Part shown: one piece after another, positions 34,715 through 46,276 of the stretch
How the letters are laid out: each line of letters begins with the position of its first letter
Numbering within the stretch: the first letter of the stretch is position 1
NCBI GenBank assembly: GCA_965656785.1
Contig: CBFHLY010000004.1
Span: forward strand, 1-64,000
Direction: 5' to 3'
Source of the DNA: JALQTD01 sp965656785
Lineage (GTDB): Bacteria > Bacteroidota > Bacteroidia > Flavobacteriales_D > Sanyastnellaceae
DNA length: 64,000 nucleotides
The notes under the pieces: generated by a model
Seen by the model: only the letters and a program-made list of their open reading frames with translations
Databases searched by the model: none
Told to the model about the DNA's origin: nothing
Translations under genes and position numbers: made by a program

Positions 34715-34731
34715 TCCAATAGGGCTTTCTT

Positions 34732-34787
34732 GAGAGGGGTTTGTGTGGAGAAACGATGGTTTTTTCATGTAGACCCCTCTCTTTTTT
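34732..34787 (+). terminator. intrinsic terminator after the PNGase F-like gene
   Basis: Nine-base-pair stem GAGAGGGGT / ACCCCTCTC with a long 32-base loop, followed by six T. Confidence 0.7.
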
Positions 34788-34843
34788 AGGGGGTGTTGAT
34801 AAAAAACTTGCTTTTTCGGGAATGGGGGTGTGTTGTTGAGGGG

Positions 34844-34851
34844 TAATTTTG
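34844..34851 (+). promoter_or_regulatory. -7 promoter box TAATTTTG of glnN
   Basis: Perfect TAnnTTTG match ending 20 bases before the glnN ATG. No clear -33 TTG at the usual distance. Confidence 0.5.
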
Positions 34852-34871
34852 CCCGCAACAACATTTTTCCC

Positions 34872-37058
<2,187 letters not shown>

Positions 37059-37076
37059 TTCCACACGATTGAACGA

Positions 37077-37105
37077 AAAGGGCCCGGTGATGCCGGGCCT
37101 TTTTT
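37077..37105 (+). terminator. intrinsic terminator of glnN
   Basis: GGCCCGG(TGATG)CCGGGCC stem followed by six T, starting 18 bases after the glnN stop. Confidence 0.9.
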
Positions 37106-37149
37106 CGTCAATTTTCCCAACATGTCCCGTGGAATTGAAGCCATTGTGT

Positions 37150-37157
37150 TACTTTCG
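37150..37157 (+). promoter_or_regulatory. possible -7 box TACTTTCG before the PorE-like gene
   Basis: One mismatch to TAnnTTTG, 23 bases before the ATG at 37181. No matching -33 element. Confidence 0.35.
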
Positions 37158-37180
37158 GCAATTGTTATAAGCGATTCAGA

Positions 37181-39187
37181 ATGCCACAGACCCTGCAAGT
37201 AGTTCTATCGCGGATGGGCGTTGCCCTCCTGCTATTCCTCATGGGCGCGATGTCCGCCTTTGCTCAATCGGATGCCACCGCCGAAGCGGATGGTCATTTC
37301 GAGCGGGGCGGCTATTACGAAGCCTCGAAGGAGTACATCAAAGCGTACCCGCGCATCAAGGATGACATCGAAGAGAAAGCTCGCTGTGCCTACATGGTGG
37401 GCGAGTGTTTCCGGTTGATGTTGACACCGGATGCGGCGGAAGAATGGTACGACAAGGCCATCGGCTTGCGCTATGGAGAAGATCATCCTGAAGTCTATTT
37501 GCACTACGGGGACATCATGTTGGCGCAACAGGAATTCGACGAAGCCATCGAGTGGTTCCAGGCCTATGCGGAAAAGGGCGGAGACGCTTCGGTTTCGCGA
37601 GCCCGCATCCAGCAAGCCGACGACGATGCCTTGGCGTTGGACGAACCCCCTTCGCGCTATTTGGTCCAAAACCTGTTGCTGCTCAACTCCGACGCCTACG
37701 ATTTCGGTGCGGGCTTCGCCGCCAAGAAATCAGATGAAATCGTGTTCGCCTCTTCCCGCGAATCCGCTACCGGATCGGGTGAAGACCCCATCACGGGCCA
37801 GAGCTTCATGGATTTGTTCCGCGCAGAGCAGGATAAAAAAGGCCGTTGGAGCACCCCGGAGCCCCTCAACAACACGGTGAACACCCCGTCCAATGAGGGC
37901 ACGGTAACGTTCGACAAGAAATTCAAAACGATGTACTTCACCCGGTGCATCGTCGAAAACGACAACAACTACGCGTGCGACATCTACCGATCCAGCGTCA
38001 TGGGCACCCGGATGGGCCCGTCCGAACTGGTCGAGTTGGTGAACCGCGAGGCGAATGACAGCTCCCAAGTGGGACACCCTGCGATGTCACCCGAAGGCGA
38101 TTACTTGCTGTTCGTTTCGGACATGGAAGGAGGACAAGGCGGTAAGGACATTTGGTACGTGAAGTACGACGATCGCGAGGACCGTTTTGGTGAGCCGGTG
38201 AATTTGGGGCCGGGCATCAACACGCCCGAGGACGAGATGTTCCCGGCCATGCGCTACGACGGGGCACTGTACTTCAGTTCTCATGGTTACGGGGGATTGG
38301 GGGGACTCGACATCGTTCGGGCCATGCCCATGGAGGGAGAGATGCAGTTCGGTGAGGTGGAGGTTTTGCCCTACCCGCTCAACAGTTCATCGGATGATTT
38401 TGGCATCATCTTTTATGAAGGTCAAGACGGCGGAATTTTCACCTCAAGCCGACCCGGTGGAAAGGGAAAAGACGATTTGTACAGCTTCGAACTGCCGGAC
38501 ATCGAATTCTGCTTCCGGGCGAACGTATACGATTACGATACCGGGATTCCATTGATGGGTTCGATCACTGTGCAAGGCAGCGACGGCAATTCGTGGGCAT
38601 TGACGGCGGATGCGGACGGGGGTGTTTCCCTGTGCGAAGATGAAATCCAAAAGAACACCACCTACACGGTGGAAGTGAAGAGCGACGGTTACATCGGCAC
38701 CGGAGATAAGTTCTCGACCGTTGGGCTGACCGAAAGCACGACGATGGCTCGGGAATACTTCCTCAAGGAGATTTCTGAAAAGGAATACCCCATGCCGATG
38801 GTGTTGTACCCGTTCAACCAGGCGAGCTTGCTCATCAACGAAGAAGTGAATTCGGCGGACTCGCTGAACTACTTGTTGGAACTGCTGCAGGTGAACGAGA
38901 CCTTCGTCATTCAGTTGGAAGCCCATACGGACAGCCGCGGTGGCAATGCATCGAACATGGACCTCAGCCAACGCCGGGCCCAGACGTGCGTGGATTACCT
39001 CATCAGCCGTGGCATTGAGGCCGATCGCTTGGTGGCTGTGGGACGTGGGGAGGAGCAACTCCTGATTTCCGACGCGGAGATCAACGCCATGGCAACGAAC
39101 GAGGAAAAGGAGGCCGCTCACCAAAAGAACCGCCGAACGGTGTTCCGCATCTTGCGCTTCGATTACGTACCCAAAGCCTCGGAATGA
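37181..39187 (+). CDS. PorE-like outer-membrane-associated protein (TPR, beta-propeller and OmpA domain)
   Basis: 668 residues with signal peptide ending AMSAFAQ. Domain order: TPR-like helices (about residues 30-140: HFERGGYYEASKEYIKAYP), a PD40/WD40-like propeller (about 155-430, with blades such as GHPAMSPEGDYLLFVSDMEGGQGGKDIW and YFSSHGYGGLGGLDI), a carboxypeptidase-regulatory-like insert (about 440-520) and a C-terminal OmpA peptidoglycan-binding domain (IQLEAHTDSRGGNASNMDLSQRR, LVAVGRGEE). This order is that of PorE of the T9SS machinery; related T6SS-unlinked proteins with the same order also occur in Bacteroidota. A role in T9SS anchoring is inferred and fits the T9SS client upstream. 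Overlaps purM by 4 bases. Confidence 0.8.
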   Translation: MPQTLQVVLSRMGVALLLFLMGAMSAFAQSDATAEADGHFERGGYYEASKEYIKAYPRIKDDIEEKARCAYMVGECFRLMLTPDAAEEWYDKAIGLRYGEDHPEVYLHYGDIMLAQQEFDEAIEWFQAYAEKGGDASVSRARIQQADDDALALDEPPSRYLVQNLLLLNSDAYDFGAGFAAKKSDEIVFASSRESATGSGEDPITGQSFMDLFRAEQDKKGRWSTPEPLNNTVNTPSNEGTVTFDKKFKTMYFTRCIVENDNNYACDIYRSSVMGTRMGPSELVELVNREANDSSQVGHPAMSPEGDYLLFVSDMEGGQGGKDIWYVKYDDREDRFGEPVNLGPGINTPEDEMFPAMRYDGALYFSSHGYGGLGGLDIVRAMPMEGEMQFGEVEVLPYPLNSSSDDFGIIFYEGQDGGIFTSSRPGGKGKDDLYSFELPDIEFCFRANVYDYDTGIPLMGSITVQGSDGNSWALTADADGGVSLCEDEIQKNTTYTVEVKSDGYIGTGDKFSTVGLTESTTMAREYFLKEISEKEYPMPMVLYPFNQASLLINEEVNSADSLNYLLELLQVNETFVIQLEAHTDSRGGNASNMDLSQRRAQTCVDYLISRGIEADRLVAVGRGEEQLLISDAEINAMATNEEKEAAHQKNRRTVFRILRFDYVPKASE

Positions 39188-40359
39188 CGGAAGCAAGCCG
39201 GTATGCCAGTCGCGGAGTGTCGGCAGGCAAGGAAGATGTCCACGCCGCCATTGCGGGCGTCGACAAGGGGCTGTTCAGTCGGGCGTTTTGCAAAGTGGTT
39301 CCGGACTACCTCACGGGGAGTTCGGAACACTGCATTGTGATGCATGCCGATGGAGCAGGGACGAAGTCGGCCTTGGCCTACATGTATTGGAAGGAAACGG
39401 GCGATTTGTCCGTTTGGAAGGGAATTGCCCAGGACGCGCTCATCATGAACGTGGACGATTTGCTTTGCGTTGGGGCGTTGGGGCCCATTTTGGTGTCGAG
39501 CACCATTGGGCGCAACAAGCATGTCATTCCCGGCGAGGTGGTGAAGGCCCTCATCGAAGGGACCGAGGAACTGCTTCAGGAGTTGCGCGCAGAGGGCTTG
39601 GACATTCGTTCCACTGGAGGGGAAACGGCGGATGTGGGAGACCTCGTTCGCACCGTGATCGTGGATTCGACGGTGGTGGCTCGGATGCGCCGGGATGAAG
39701 TCATCGACAACGGCCGCATTGCGCCGGGCGATGTGGTGGTGGGCTTGGCGAGTTTTGGGCAGGCGCGGTGGGAGTCCCAGTACAACGGGGGAATGGGGTC
39801 GAATGGGCTCACGAGCGCACGGCACGACGTGTTCCACAAGGAATTGCTGCAGCGTTTCCCCGAGAGCGTGGACCCGTTCACGGACGAGCAATGGGTTTAC
39901 ACCGGGACGAAGGGGCTCACGGATGCAGTGGAAGGGGTTCCGCTGGATGCGGGCCAATTGGTTTTGTCCCCAACCCGCACCTATGCCCCCATCGTTCAAG
40001 CCATCTTGCCCGAATGGCGCCATCGCATTCACGGCATGGTGCATTGCAGCGGTGGTGCGCAAACTAAAGTGCTGCACTTCATTGAGGGCGTGCACGTCAT
40101 CAAGGACCACTTGTTTCCGACACCGCCGTTGTTCCGCATGATTCAAGCCGAGTCGGAAACGGACTGGCGCGAGATGTACACGGTGTTCAACATGGGACAT
40201 CGCATGGAAATCTATACGGATGAACAAGCGGCCGAGGCCATCATCGCCACGGCGCAGTCCATGGGGGTGGAAGCCCAAATCATCGGCCGTTGCGAACCCT
40301 CGGACGTCCCGAAAGTCACCGTCAGTGGTGAACACGGGACGTTTGTCTACCCGAGTTGA
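39184..40359 (+). CDS. purM: phosphoribosylformylglycinamidine cyclo-ligase (AIR synthetase)
   Basis: 391 residues, normal for the Bacteroidota form, which is longer than the 345-residue proteobacterial enzyme. It closes the imidazole ring of AIR in purine synthesis, using ATP. MHADGAGTKS, MNVDDLLCVGA, STGGETADVGD and CSGGAQTK are the family motifs. Starts by ATGA overlap with the OmpA-domain gene and ends by TGATG overlap with prfA, so it is in one chain with both. Confidence 0.92.
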   Translation: MTEASRYASRGVSAGKEDVHAAIAGVDKGLFSRAFCKVVPDYLTGSSEHCIVMHADGAGTKSALAYMYWKETGDLSVWKGIAQDALIMNVDDLLCVGALGPILVSSTIGRNKHVIPGEVVKALIEGTEELLQELRAEGLDIRSTGGETADVGDLVRTVIVDSTVVARMRRDEVIDNGRIAPGDVVVGLASFGQARWESQYNGGMGSNGLTSARHDVFHKELLQRFPESVDPFTDEQWVYTGTKGLTDAVEGVPLDAGQLVLSPTRTYAPIVQAILPEWRHRIHGMVHCSGGAQTKVLHFIEGVHVIKDHLFPTPPLFRMIQAESETDWREMYTVFNMGHRMEIYTDEQAAEAIIATAQSMGVEAQIIGRCEPSDVPKVTVSGEHGTFVYPS

Positions 40360-41444
40360 TGGCCATGGGGGAAGTGGAGGCGCTGTTGGCCAAACTCGCT
40401 TCCGTGAAGGATCGCTTTCACGAAGTGGAAAAATCCGTCGGGGATCCGGATGTCATCGCGGACCAAACCCGCTACCGGGACTTGATGAGGGAATACCGCC
40501 GCTTGGAGCCCATCGTTCTTCACGCGGATGGAATGCGACGCCTCCACGAGGACCTGACCCAAGCTCAAGAATGGCTGAAAGGAGGAGACGCCGACTACAG
40601 GGAGTTGGCCCGCGAAGAATTGCCGGTGTTGGAAGAGCAGTTGCGGGCGAGCTTTGATGCGGGGCGCATCATGTTGTTGCCGCGGGATGCAGCGGATGAC
40701 CGTTCGGCCATGCTCGAGGTGCGAGCGGGGACCGGCGGAGATGAGGCAGCGCTCTTCGCCGGTGAGATCTACCGCATGTACGTGCGGTATGCGGAGCAAC
40801 AGGGTTGGCGGTTGGAGTTCATTTCTGCACAGGAAGGCACGGTGGGGGGATTCAAGGAGGTGGTGGCCCGCTTGGACGGCGACGGAGTGTATGGCCGATT
40901 GAAGTTCGAAAGTGGCGTGCACCGCGTGCAGCGCGTGCCCGAAACGGAATCGCAAGGACGCGTCCACACGAGCGCGGCCACGGTGGCGATTTTGCCCGTG
41001 GCCGAGGAGGTGGATGTCGAGTTGAATTTGGCCGATGTCCGACGCGACACCTTCCGGGCAAGTGGGGCAGGCGGGCAGCACGTGAACAAAACCGAATCAG
41101 CCGTTCGCCTCACGCACCTGCCATCCGGGATCGTGGTGGAATGCCAAGACGGTCGCTCCCAGCACGCGAATTACGATCACGCCCTCGAAGTTCTGCGAAC
41201 GCGCCTGTTCGAAGCCGAGCGCGACCGCCAAAGAAGCGCACAAGCCGCAGAACGCAAGTCCCTCGTTTCCACGGGCGACCGCTCTGCCAAAATCCGCACC
41301 TACAACTTTCCGCAAGGTCGGGTGACCGATCACCGCATCGGGCTGACCCTCCATGCGCTGCCGGCCATTTTGGGCGGAGAGCTGGACCCCTTGCTCGACG
41401 CCTTGCACCTCGCAGAACAAACCGAATTGCTGAAACATGCTTAA
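40359..41444 (+). CDS. prfA: peptide chain release factor 1
   Basis: 361 residues. The GGQ motif that triggers peptidyl-tRNA hydrolysis is GAGGQHVNKTES (GGQ at 238-240), and the codon-recognition region is in domain 2; RVPETESQGRVHTSAATVAILP and RSAKIRTYNFPQGRVTDHRIG are typical. RF1 reads UAA and UAG. ATG 40359 overlaps the purM stop by one base; a TTG three bases earlier is possible. The stop overlaps pyrF by 8 bases. Confidence 0.96.
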   Translation: MAMGEVEALLAKLASVKDRFHEVEKSVGDPDVIADQTRYRDLMREYRRLEPIVLHADGMRRLHEDLTQAQEWLKGGDADYRELAREELPVLEEQLRASFDAGRIMLLPRDAADDRSAMLEVRAGTGGDEAALFAGEIYRMYVRYAEQQGWRLEFISAQEGTVGGFKEVVARLDGDGVYGRLKFESGVHRVQRVPETESQGRVHTSAATVAILPVAEEVDVELNLADVRRDTFRASGAGGQHVNKTESAVRLTHLPSGIVVECQDGRSQHANYDHALEVLRTRLFEAERDRQRSAQAAERKSLVSTGDRSAKIRTYNFPQGRVTDHRIGLTLHALPAILGGELDPLLDALHLAEQTELLKHA

Positions 41445-42258
41445 CGCCACTCCCAAATCCCGACTTGTTCAAGCCATCCGTTCGAAGCAGTCCTTCTTGT
41501 GCGTGGGCTTGGACCCGGTTCCTGAACGCATGCCCGAAGGCATTGAGCCCACGGTCGATGGCATGGAACGCTTTTGCCTCGAGGTCATGCGCGCCACCGC
41601 CGACCACGCCGTGGCATTCAAGCCCAATCTCGCATTCTTCGAGCAGTACGGCAGCGCGGGATGGGCGGCGTTGGAACGCATTGTGGCGGCTGCACCGGAA
41701 GGCTGTTTGGTCATCGCAGATGCGAAGCGCGGGGACATCGGTTCCACCGCAACGTGCTACGCCCGCGCCTTCTTCGATTCGTTGAACGCAGGGGGCGTCA
41801 CTGTGGCTCCTTACATGGGGGCCGATTCGGTGACCCCTTTCACGGCGTTCGAGGATCGCTGGACGGTCCTGTTGGCCCTGACGTCGAATCCGAGCGCGGA
41901 CGATTTTGAGTTTCACGGCGAACCGCCGCTCCATGAGCACGTGGTGGTCACGTCCCAATCGTGGGGAACATCGGACAACTTGATGTACGTCGTTGGGGCC
42001 ACTCGCCCGGAAGGCCTGCGGCACGTGCGTTCCCTCGCACCGGAACACTTTTTCTTGGTTCCTGGCGTTGGGGCGCAAGGCGGAACCGTTCGGGAGGTTG
42101 CTGAGGCGGGTTGGAATGCCGACTGCGGCTTGCTGGTCAATTCGTCGCGGGGCATCTTGTACGCGTCCAGTCGTGCCGATTTCGCCGAGGCGGCGCGTGC
42201 AGCTGCGTTGGCATTGCATGCTGAGATGCGCGAAATTTGTCAAGAACGCGGATTGTAA
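41437..42258 (+). CDS. pyrF: orotidine 5'-phosphate decarboxylase (type 2)
   Basis: 273 residues. It decarboxylates OMP to UMP. The catalytic Asp-Lys cluster is ADAKRGDIGST (Lys97, Asp100), in the longer type 2 form found in Bacteroidota and actinobacteria. FLCVGLDPVPERMP at the start and the phosphate-binding VPGVGAQGGT and NSSRGILYAS fit. Overlaps prfA by 8 bases and is followed after 3 bases by a potassium channel gene. Confidence 0.94.
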   Translation: MLNATPKSRLVQAIRSKQSFLCVGLDPVPERMPEGIEPTVDGMERFCLEVMRATADHAVAFKPNLAFFEQYGSAGWAALERIVAAAPEGCLVIADAKRGDIGSTATCYARAFFDSLNAGGVTVAPYMGADSVTPFTAFEDRWTVLLALTSNPSADDFEFHGEPPLHEHVVVTSQSWGTSDNLMYVVGATRPEGLRHVRSLAPEHFFLVPGVGAQGGTVREVAEAGWNADCGLLVNSSRGILYASSRADFAEAARAAALALHAEMREICQERGL

Positions 42259-42261
42259 CCC

Positions 42262-43308
42262 ATGCGACGCATCACCGACGTCTTTTTCAATGTTCGGCTG
42301 TCCACCCACGTGGTCATTGCCGCTTCGTTGATCTTGGCGGCGTTGGTGGTCGGGGTATTGGGGTTCATGAGCATCGAAGGGTATTCCTTGAGCGATGCGG
42401 TTTACATGACGGTCATCACCGTGTCGACGGTGGGATTCGGCGAGATCCGGCCCCTGTCTCCCCTGGGGCGTGCGTTCACGAGCCTGCTGATTTTCGCGAA
42501 CTTGGGCACCGTTGCGTATTCGATTACGGTCTTGTCGAATTACTTTTTCAACGGCGAGTACCGAGACCAAATCCGAACCCTGCGATTTCACCGAACCCTT
42601 CAACGAATGGAGAATCACGTCATCATTTGCGGAGCCGGCCGGGTGGGCGAGAAGGCCATTGAAGAGCTGCTCGAGCACCACCATAAAGTGGTCATCATCG
42701 AAAACGACGCGGAAAAAGCGAACCGACTCAAGGCGGAAGGCTGCTTGGTCATCCATGGAGACGCCACCCGCGATGAGCATTTGATCGCAGCGGGCATCGC
42801 CCGCGCCCGCGCCCTGTTGACCACCCTTCCCGACGACGCCCAAAACCTGTACGTCGTCCTCGCAGCGCGGGAGCAGCATCCGGATTTGCTCATCATTTCC
42901 CGCGCGTCCGATCGCAATGCCGTGAAGAAATTGCGGGTTGCTGGAGCGCGGAACGTGATCATGCCCGACCGCGTGGGTGGCGCGCACATGGCAACCCTGG
43001 TCGCCATCCCAGACGTGATGGAATTCATGGATCACATCCGCATTCAAGGTGCGGACGCAGTGAATTTGGAGGAAGTCCCGGTGGGCCGATTGCCAGCCCG
43101 GATCAAGGTGCCGACCCTTGGAGAATTGGACGCCCGCAACCGCATCGGAGTCAACGTCATCGGCTTGAAACGGGCCTCGGGGGAGTACGTCATCAACCCA
43201 GGTCCGGAGACGCCGTTGGATGATGCGTGCAAGTTGTTTGTCCTGGGCAATGTGGACCAAATCAACAAGCTCAACCGCGTACTTGGAGTCACCCCACCAG
43301 CGTACTGA
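42262..43308 (+). CDS. potassium channel with RCK (TrkA-N/TrkA-C) regulatory domains
   Basis: 348 residues. Two transmembrane helices (about residues 18-40 and 70-92) flank a pore loop with the selectivity filter TVGFG (56-60). An RCK_N Rossmann domain starts at about 115 (HVIICGAGRVGEKAIEEL, ending with the acidic VVIIENDAEK), then RCK_C at about 260-345. Such channels open when a ligand such as Ca2+ or a nucleotide binds the RCK ring. TVGFG instead of TVGYG is a known allowed variant. Closely follows pyrF, so it is probably expressed with it, which has no clear reason. Confidence 0.88.
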   Translation: MRRITDVFFNVRLSTHVVIAASLILAALVVGVLGFMSIEGYSLSDAVYMTVITVSTVGFGEIRPLSPLGRAFTSLLIFANLGTVAYSITVLSNYFFNGEYRDQIRTLRFHRTLQRMENHVIICGAGRVGEKAIEELLEHHHKVVIIENDAEKANRLKAEGCLVIHGDATRDEHLIAAGIARARALLTTLPDDAQNLYVVLAAREQHPDLLIISRASDRNAVKKLRVAGARNVIMPDRVGGAHMATLVAIPDVMEFMDHIRIQGADAVNLEEVPVGRLPARIKVPTLGELDARNRIGVNVIGLKRASGEYVINPGPETPLDDACKLFVLGNVDQINKLNRVLGVTPPAY

Positions 43309-43474
43309 CTCCCCCGCCCACAAATTCCTGTTCCTCGTTGATAAAGTGGTGCACGCGTGAGGCGGGTCACATTCGAGCCTCGTTGTATATTCGGGGATTC
43401 GTGTTCTAAAAATGACCCTTCCTCGAGGAGGGAGGGGGCGTTTCGGAGCCAAAGAATCCTTGAAAATCAACACC

Positions 43475-45031
43475 ATGCCACGTTTAATCGCAGCAATTTC
43501 AACGTTGTTCTTCGCTTTGATGCAGGTCCCCGCTCGCGCCCAACAAGCTGAGCTCACCTTCGACGACCGCATCAATTCCGTCATGGAGCCCATTACGGGC
43601 GCGATCATGAAGGTCATTTTCTTCGAGCTCACGTTGCCAGGTGGGCGGAGCGTTCCCTTCGTGTTGATTTGGTTGTTGCTCGGCGCGTTGATCTTTACGG
43701 TTTATTTCCGGTTCGTGAACATTCGCGCCATTCGACATACGATTGAGGTGGTGCGCGGCAAGTACGACAACCCCGCCCACGCTGGCGAAGTGAGCCATTT
43801 TCAAGCGTTGACGGCTGCACTCAGTGGGACGGTCGGGGTTGGCAACATTGCCGGCGTCGCGTTTGCGGTTTCATTGGGAGGTCCCGGTGCTACGTTTTGG
43901 ATGATCCTGGCCGGCTTGTTGGGCATGAGTTCGAAGTTCGTCGAGTGCACGTTGGGAACGAAATACCGCCGCCAGAATCCGGACGGGAGCGTTTCAGGCG
44001 GACCGATGTATTACCTGCGGGATGGATTGAAGAAGCAAGGAAAGGCCGGCTTGGGTAAGGTGTTGGCCATCATTTTTGCGGTGGCGTGCATCGGGGGGTC
44101 CTTCGGTGGCGGCAACATGGTCCAAATCAATCAAGCGACGCAGCAGTTGATTGAGGTCACGGGGGGGGAAGCCTCCTTCCTCGCAGGGCAGGGTTGGATG
44201 TTCGGCGCGGTCATGGCCGTGGTGGTGGGGCTCATCATCATCGGGGGGATTCGGAGCATCGCGCGCGTGACCGATAAGGTGGTGCCGTTGATGGTGGGCA
44301 TTTATGTCGCCGGAGCGCTGGTGGTCATTTTTGGCAATCTCGGAGCTGTTCCTGGCGCGATTGCTACCATTTTCGAAAGTGCATTCTCATCGGACGCCGC
44401 TTACGGAGGATTGATTGGGGTGCTCATTGTGGGATTCCAACGCGCTGCTTTTTCAAATGAGGCGGGGATCGGTTCGGCCTCCATCGCTCACAGTGCAGCG
44501 AAGACGGACGAGCCGATATCAGAAGGCCTGGTGGCGCTGTTGGAGCCGTTCATCGATACCGTGGTCATTTGCACCATGACGTCTTTGGTGATTGTGATAT
44601 CTGGCTACGGCTCCATCGGCCAAGAAGCCGCGATGTTGGCCGCTCAAGCGAAGGAACTGCAAGCCATCGAACTGACTTCGAGTGCGTTTGAGCAGACCAT
44701 GAGCTGGTTTCCCGTTGTGTTGTCCGTGGCGGTCATTTTGTTTGCGCTTTCCACGATGATCAGCTGGAGCTACTATGGGTTGAAGGCGTGGACTTTCTTG
44801 TTCGGAGAGTCCCGCGCTTCAGACGTGTCGTATAAAGTGATCTTTTGCTTGTTCGTGGTGGTTGGCAGTGCCATTTCAGCGAGCAGCGTATTCGATTTTG
44901 GGGATGCCATGATTTTTGCCATGTGTTTCCCGAACGTGTTGGGGTTGTATTTCTTGGCATCTGAGGTGCGCGCGGATTTGCAGGATTATTTCCGTCGAAT
45001 TCGTTCCGGTGAAATCCAACGCTTTGGTTAA
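43475..45031 (+). CDS. alanine/sodium symporter (AGCS family)
   Basis: 518 residues. A leading signal-like helix is followed by about ten membrane helices. AGCS hallmarks are LSGTVGVGNIAGVAFAVSLGGPGATFWM, KYRRQNPDGSVSGGPMYYL, SFGGGNMVQINQ and FSNEAGIGSASIAHSAAKTDEP. It imports alanine or glycine with Na+ or H+. ATG 43475 (MPRLIAAIS) was chosen over the ATG at 43412, which adds 21 residues unlike the family. A TATATTCG at 43386-43393 may be its -7 box. Confidence 0.93.
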   Translation: MPRLIAAISTLFFALMQVPARAQQAELTFDDRINSVMEPITGAIMKVIFFELTLPGGRSVPFVLIWLLLGALIFTVYFRFVNIRAIRHTIEVVRGKYDNPAHAGEVSHFQALTAALSGTVGVGNIAGVAFAVSLGGPGATFWMILAGLLGMSSKFVECTLGTKYRRQNPDGSVSGGPMYYLRDGLKKQGKAGLGKVLAIIFAVACIGGSFGGGNMVQINQATQQLIEVTGGEASFLAGQGWMFGAVMAVVVGLIIIGGIRSIARVTDKVVPLMVGIYVAGALVVIFGNLGAVPGAIATIFESAFSSDAAYGGLIGVLIVGFQRAAFSNEAGIGSASIAHSAAKTDEPISEGLVALLEPFIDTVVICTMTSLVIVISGYGSIGQEAAMLAAQAKELQAIELTSSAFEQTMSWFPVVLSVAVILFALSTMISWSYYGLKAWTFLFGESRASDVSYKVIFCLFVVVGSAISASSVFDFGDAMIFAMCFPNVLGLYFLASEVRADLQDYFRRIRSGEIQRFG

Positions 45032-45051
45032 ACATCAAAAGGTGGACGGAC

Positions 45052-45684
45052 ATGAGGAGAATGGTGGGGCGAGGTGGATTGTTGTTGGTCCTGATTTCGT
45101 GGGGAATTGCGTGGGTGTGGTCGTTGGCAAACGAATCCGTTCCGCTCGAGGAACCGGATTGGCGTGTGTCGAATTTGATGGCGTTTCTCGATGCGGTTCC
45201 CCCGCAAGGTCGGCCGTTTAGGCAACGACCTTTGCAGCCCAGAGCGGCTTCGGCATCGCGGCCAGTGAAGCGTGCTGACCCCGTTGAGTTGAATGCTGCG
45301 GATTCGGCTGTTCTGGATGCGTTGCCGTTCATTGGGCCGGTGCTCGCTGGGCGCATTATTCGATTTCGCTCCGCGCTGGGCGGTTTTTTCGAAGTCGCAC
45401 AATTGAGCGAAGTGTATGGGGTGGACTCCCTGGCTTTCGCCGTGGTGTCGAAGCGCGTGGAAGTGGACGCCACAAGGGTTCATCGCCTCTGCGCTGATAC
45501 GGCTTCATGGGCCTCCTTGCGACGCCATCCTTACATTGGCGTGCAAGGTGCGCGGTCCATTGAGCGCTATCGCAGCGCACATCCGATCCATCGGCTAGAC
45601 GACTTGGCAAGTCACCCGCCGATTGGCGACAGTTTATTCTCCAAGTGGAAACCGTATTTGCGGTGCTGCACCTGCGTCGACTGA
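45052..45684 (+). CDS. ComEA-like helix-hairpin-helix protein
   Basis: 210 residues. An N-terminal hydrophobic helix (GLLLVLISWGIAWVWSLA) is followed by a Pro/Arg/Gln-rich linker (about residues 50-75) and a ComEA-type HhH pair: ELNAADSAVLDALPFIGPVLAGRIIRFR (about 80-107) and a second one near residue 160 (RHPYIGVQGARSIERYRS). ComEA binds DNA during uptake in naturally competent bacteria; here the membrane helix would hold the domain at the envelope. Other competence genes are not nearby, so competence is only a possibility. Confidence 0.78.
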   Translation: MRRMVGRGGLLLVLISWGIAWVWSLANESVPLEEPDWRVSNLMAFLDAVPPQGRPFRQRPLQPRAASASRPVKRADPVELNAADSAVLDALPFIGPVLAGRIIRFRSALGGFFEVAQLSEVYGVDSLAFAVVSKRVEVDATRVHRLCADTASWASLRRHPYIGVQGARSIERYRSAHPIHRLDDLASHPPIGDSLFSKWKPYLRCCTCVD

Positions 45685-45700
45685 TCCATCCGGTACGACG

Positions 45701-45708
45701 TATCTTGG
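45701..45708 (+). promoter_or_regulatory. -7-like box TATCTTGG directly before apt
   Basis: Seven of eight match to TAnnTTTG, ending 4 bases before the apt ATG. No -33 element is evident. Confidence 0.3.
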
Positions 45709-45712
45709 AGCC

Positions 45713-46249
45713 ATGGATGACGGCACAGTTCAGCGGTTCAAACAGGCAGTTCGGGATGTCCCGGATTTCCCCAAGCCAGGGGTGGTATTCAAGGATTTGT
45801 CCAGGGTTTGGGCCGACCCGATTCTTTGCCAGCATGTGGTGAAGGGGTTGGCTGCAGAAGCCCGCTCTTGGGGGGTGGATGCCGTCGCCGGGGTAGAGAG
45901 TCGAGGGTTCCTGATGGGACTGCCGCTCGCTATTGCGCTTGAGGTGCCCTTTGTGCTGGTTCGCAAACAAGGCAAGCTGCCCGGTCCGGTGTACCGTCAG
46001 GCCTATGCGCTTGAATACGGTGAGGCAGTCATTGAGCTCCAGCAGGATGCCTTGCAGCCGGGTCAACGCGTTTTGGTACACGATGACGTATTGGCCACGG
46101 GTGGGACGGCTGCCGCTTGTCGAAAATTGGTGCAGCTAGCTCAGGCCGAGGTGGTCGCCTGGTCTTTTTTGGTGGAATTGACTTTTCTTTTCGGCCGAGA
46201 CCAACTTGCTTCGGGAGCCGAATTCACCCGACCTTTACTGAAGGTATAG
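45713..46249 (+). CDS. apt: adenine phosphoribosyltransferase
   Basis: 178 residues. Adds PRPP to adenine to give AMP (purine salvage). The PRPP-binding motif is VLVHDDVLATGGTA (120-133); DVPDFPKPGVVFKDL near the N terminus and AGVESRGFLMG are APT-specific. ATG 45713 was chosen because the upstream frame to 45623 has no family sequence. Confidence 0.94.
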   Translation: MDDGTVQRFKQAVRDVPDFPKPGVVFKDLSRVWADPILCQHVVKGLAAEARSWGVDAVAGVESRGFLMGLPLAIALEVPFVLVRKQGKLPGPVYRQAYALEYGEAVIELQQDALQPGQRVLVHDDVLATGGTAAACRKLVQLAQAEVVAWSFLVELTFLFGRDQLASGAEFTRPLLKV

Positions 46250-46276
46250 TGCAATGATCACCCGAGCCTTTACGTC

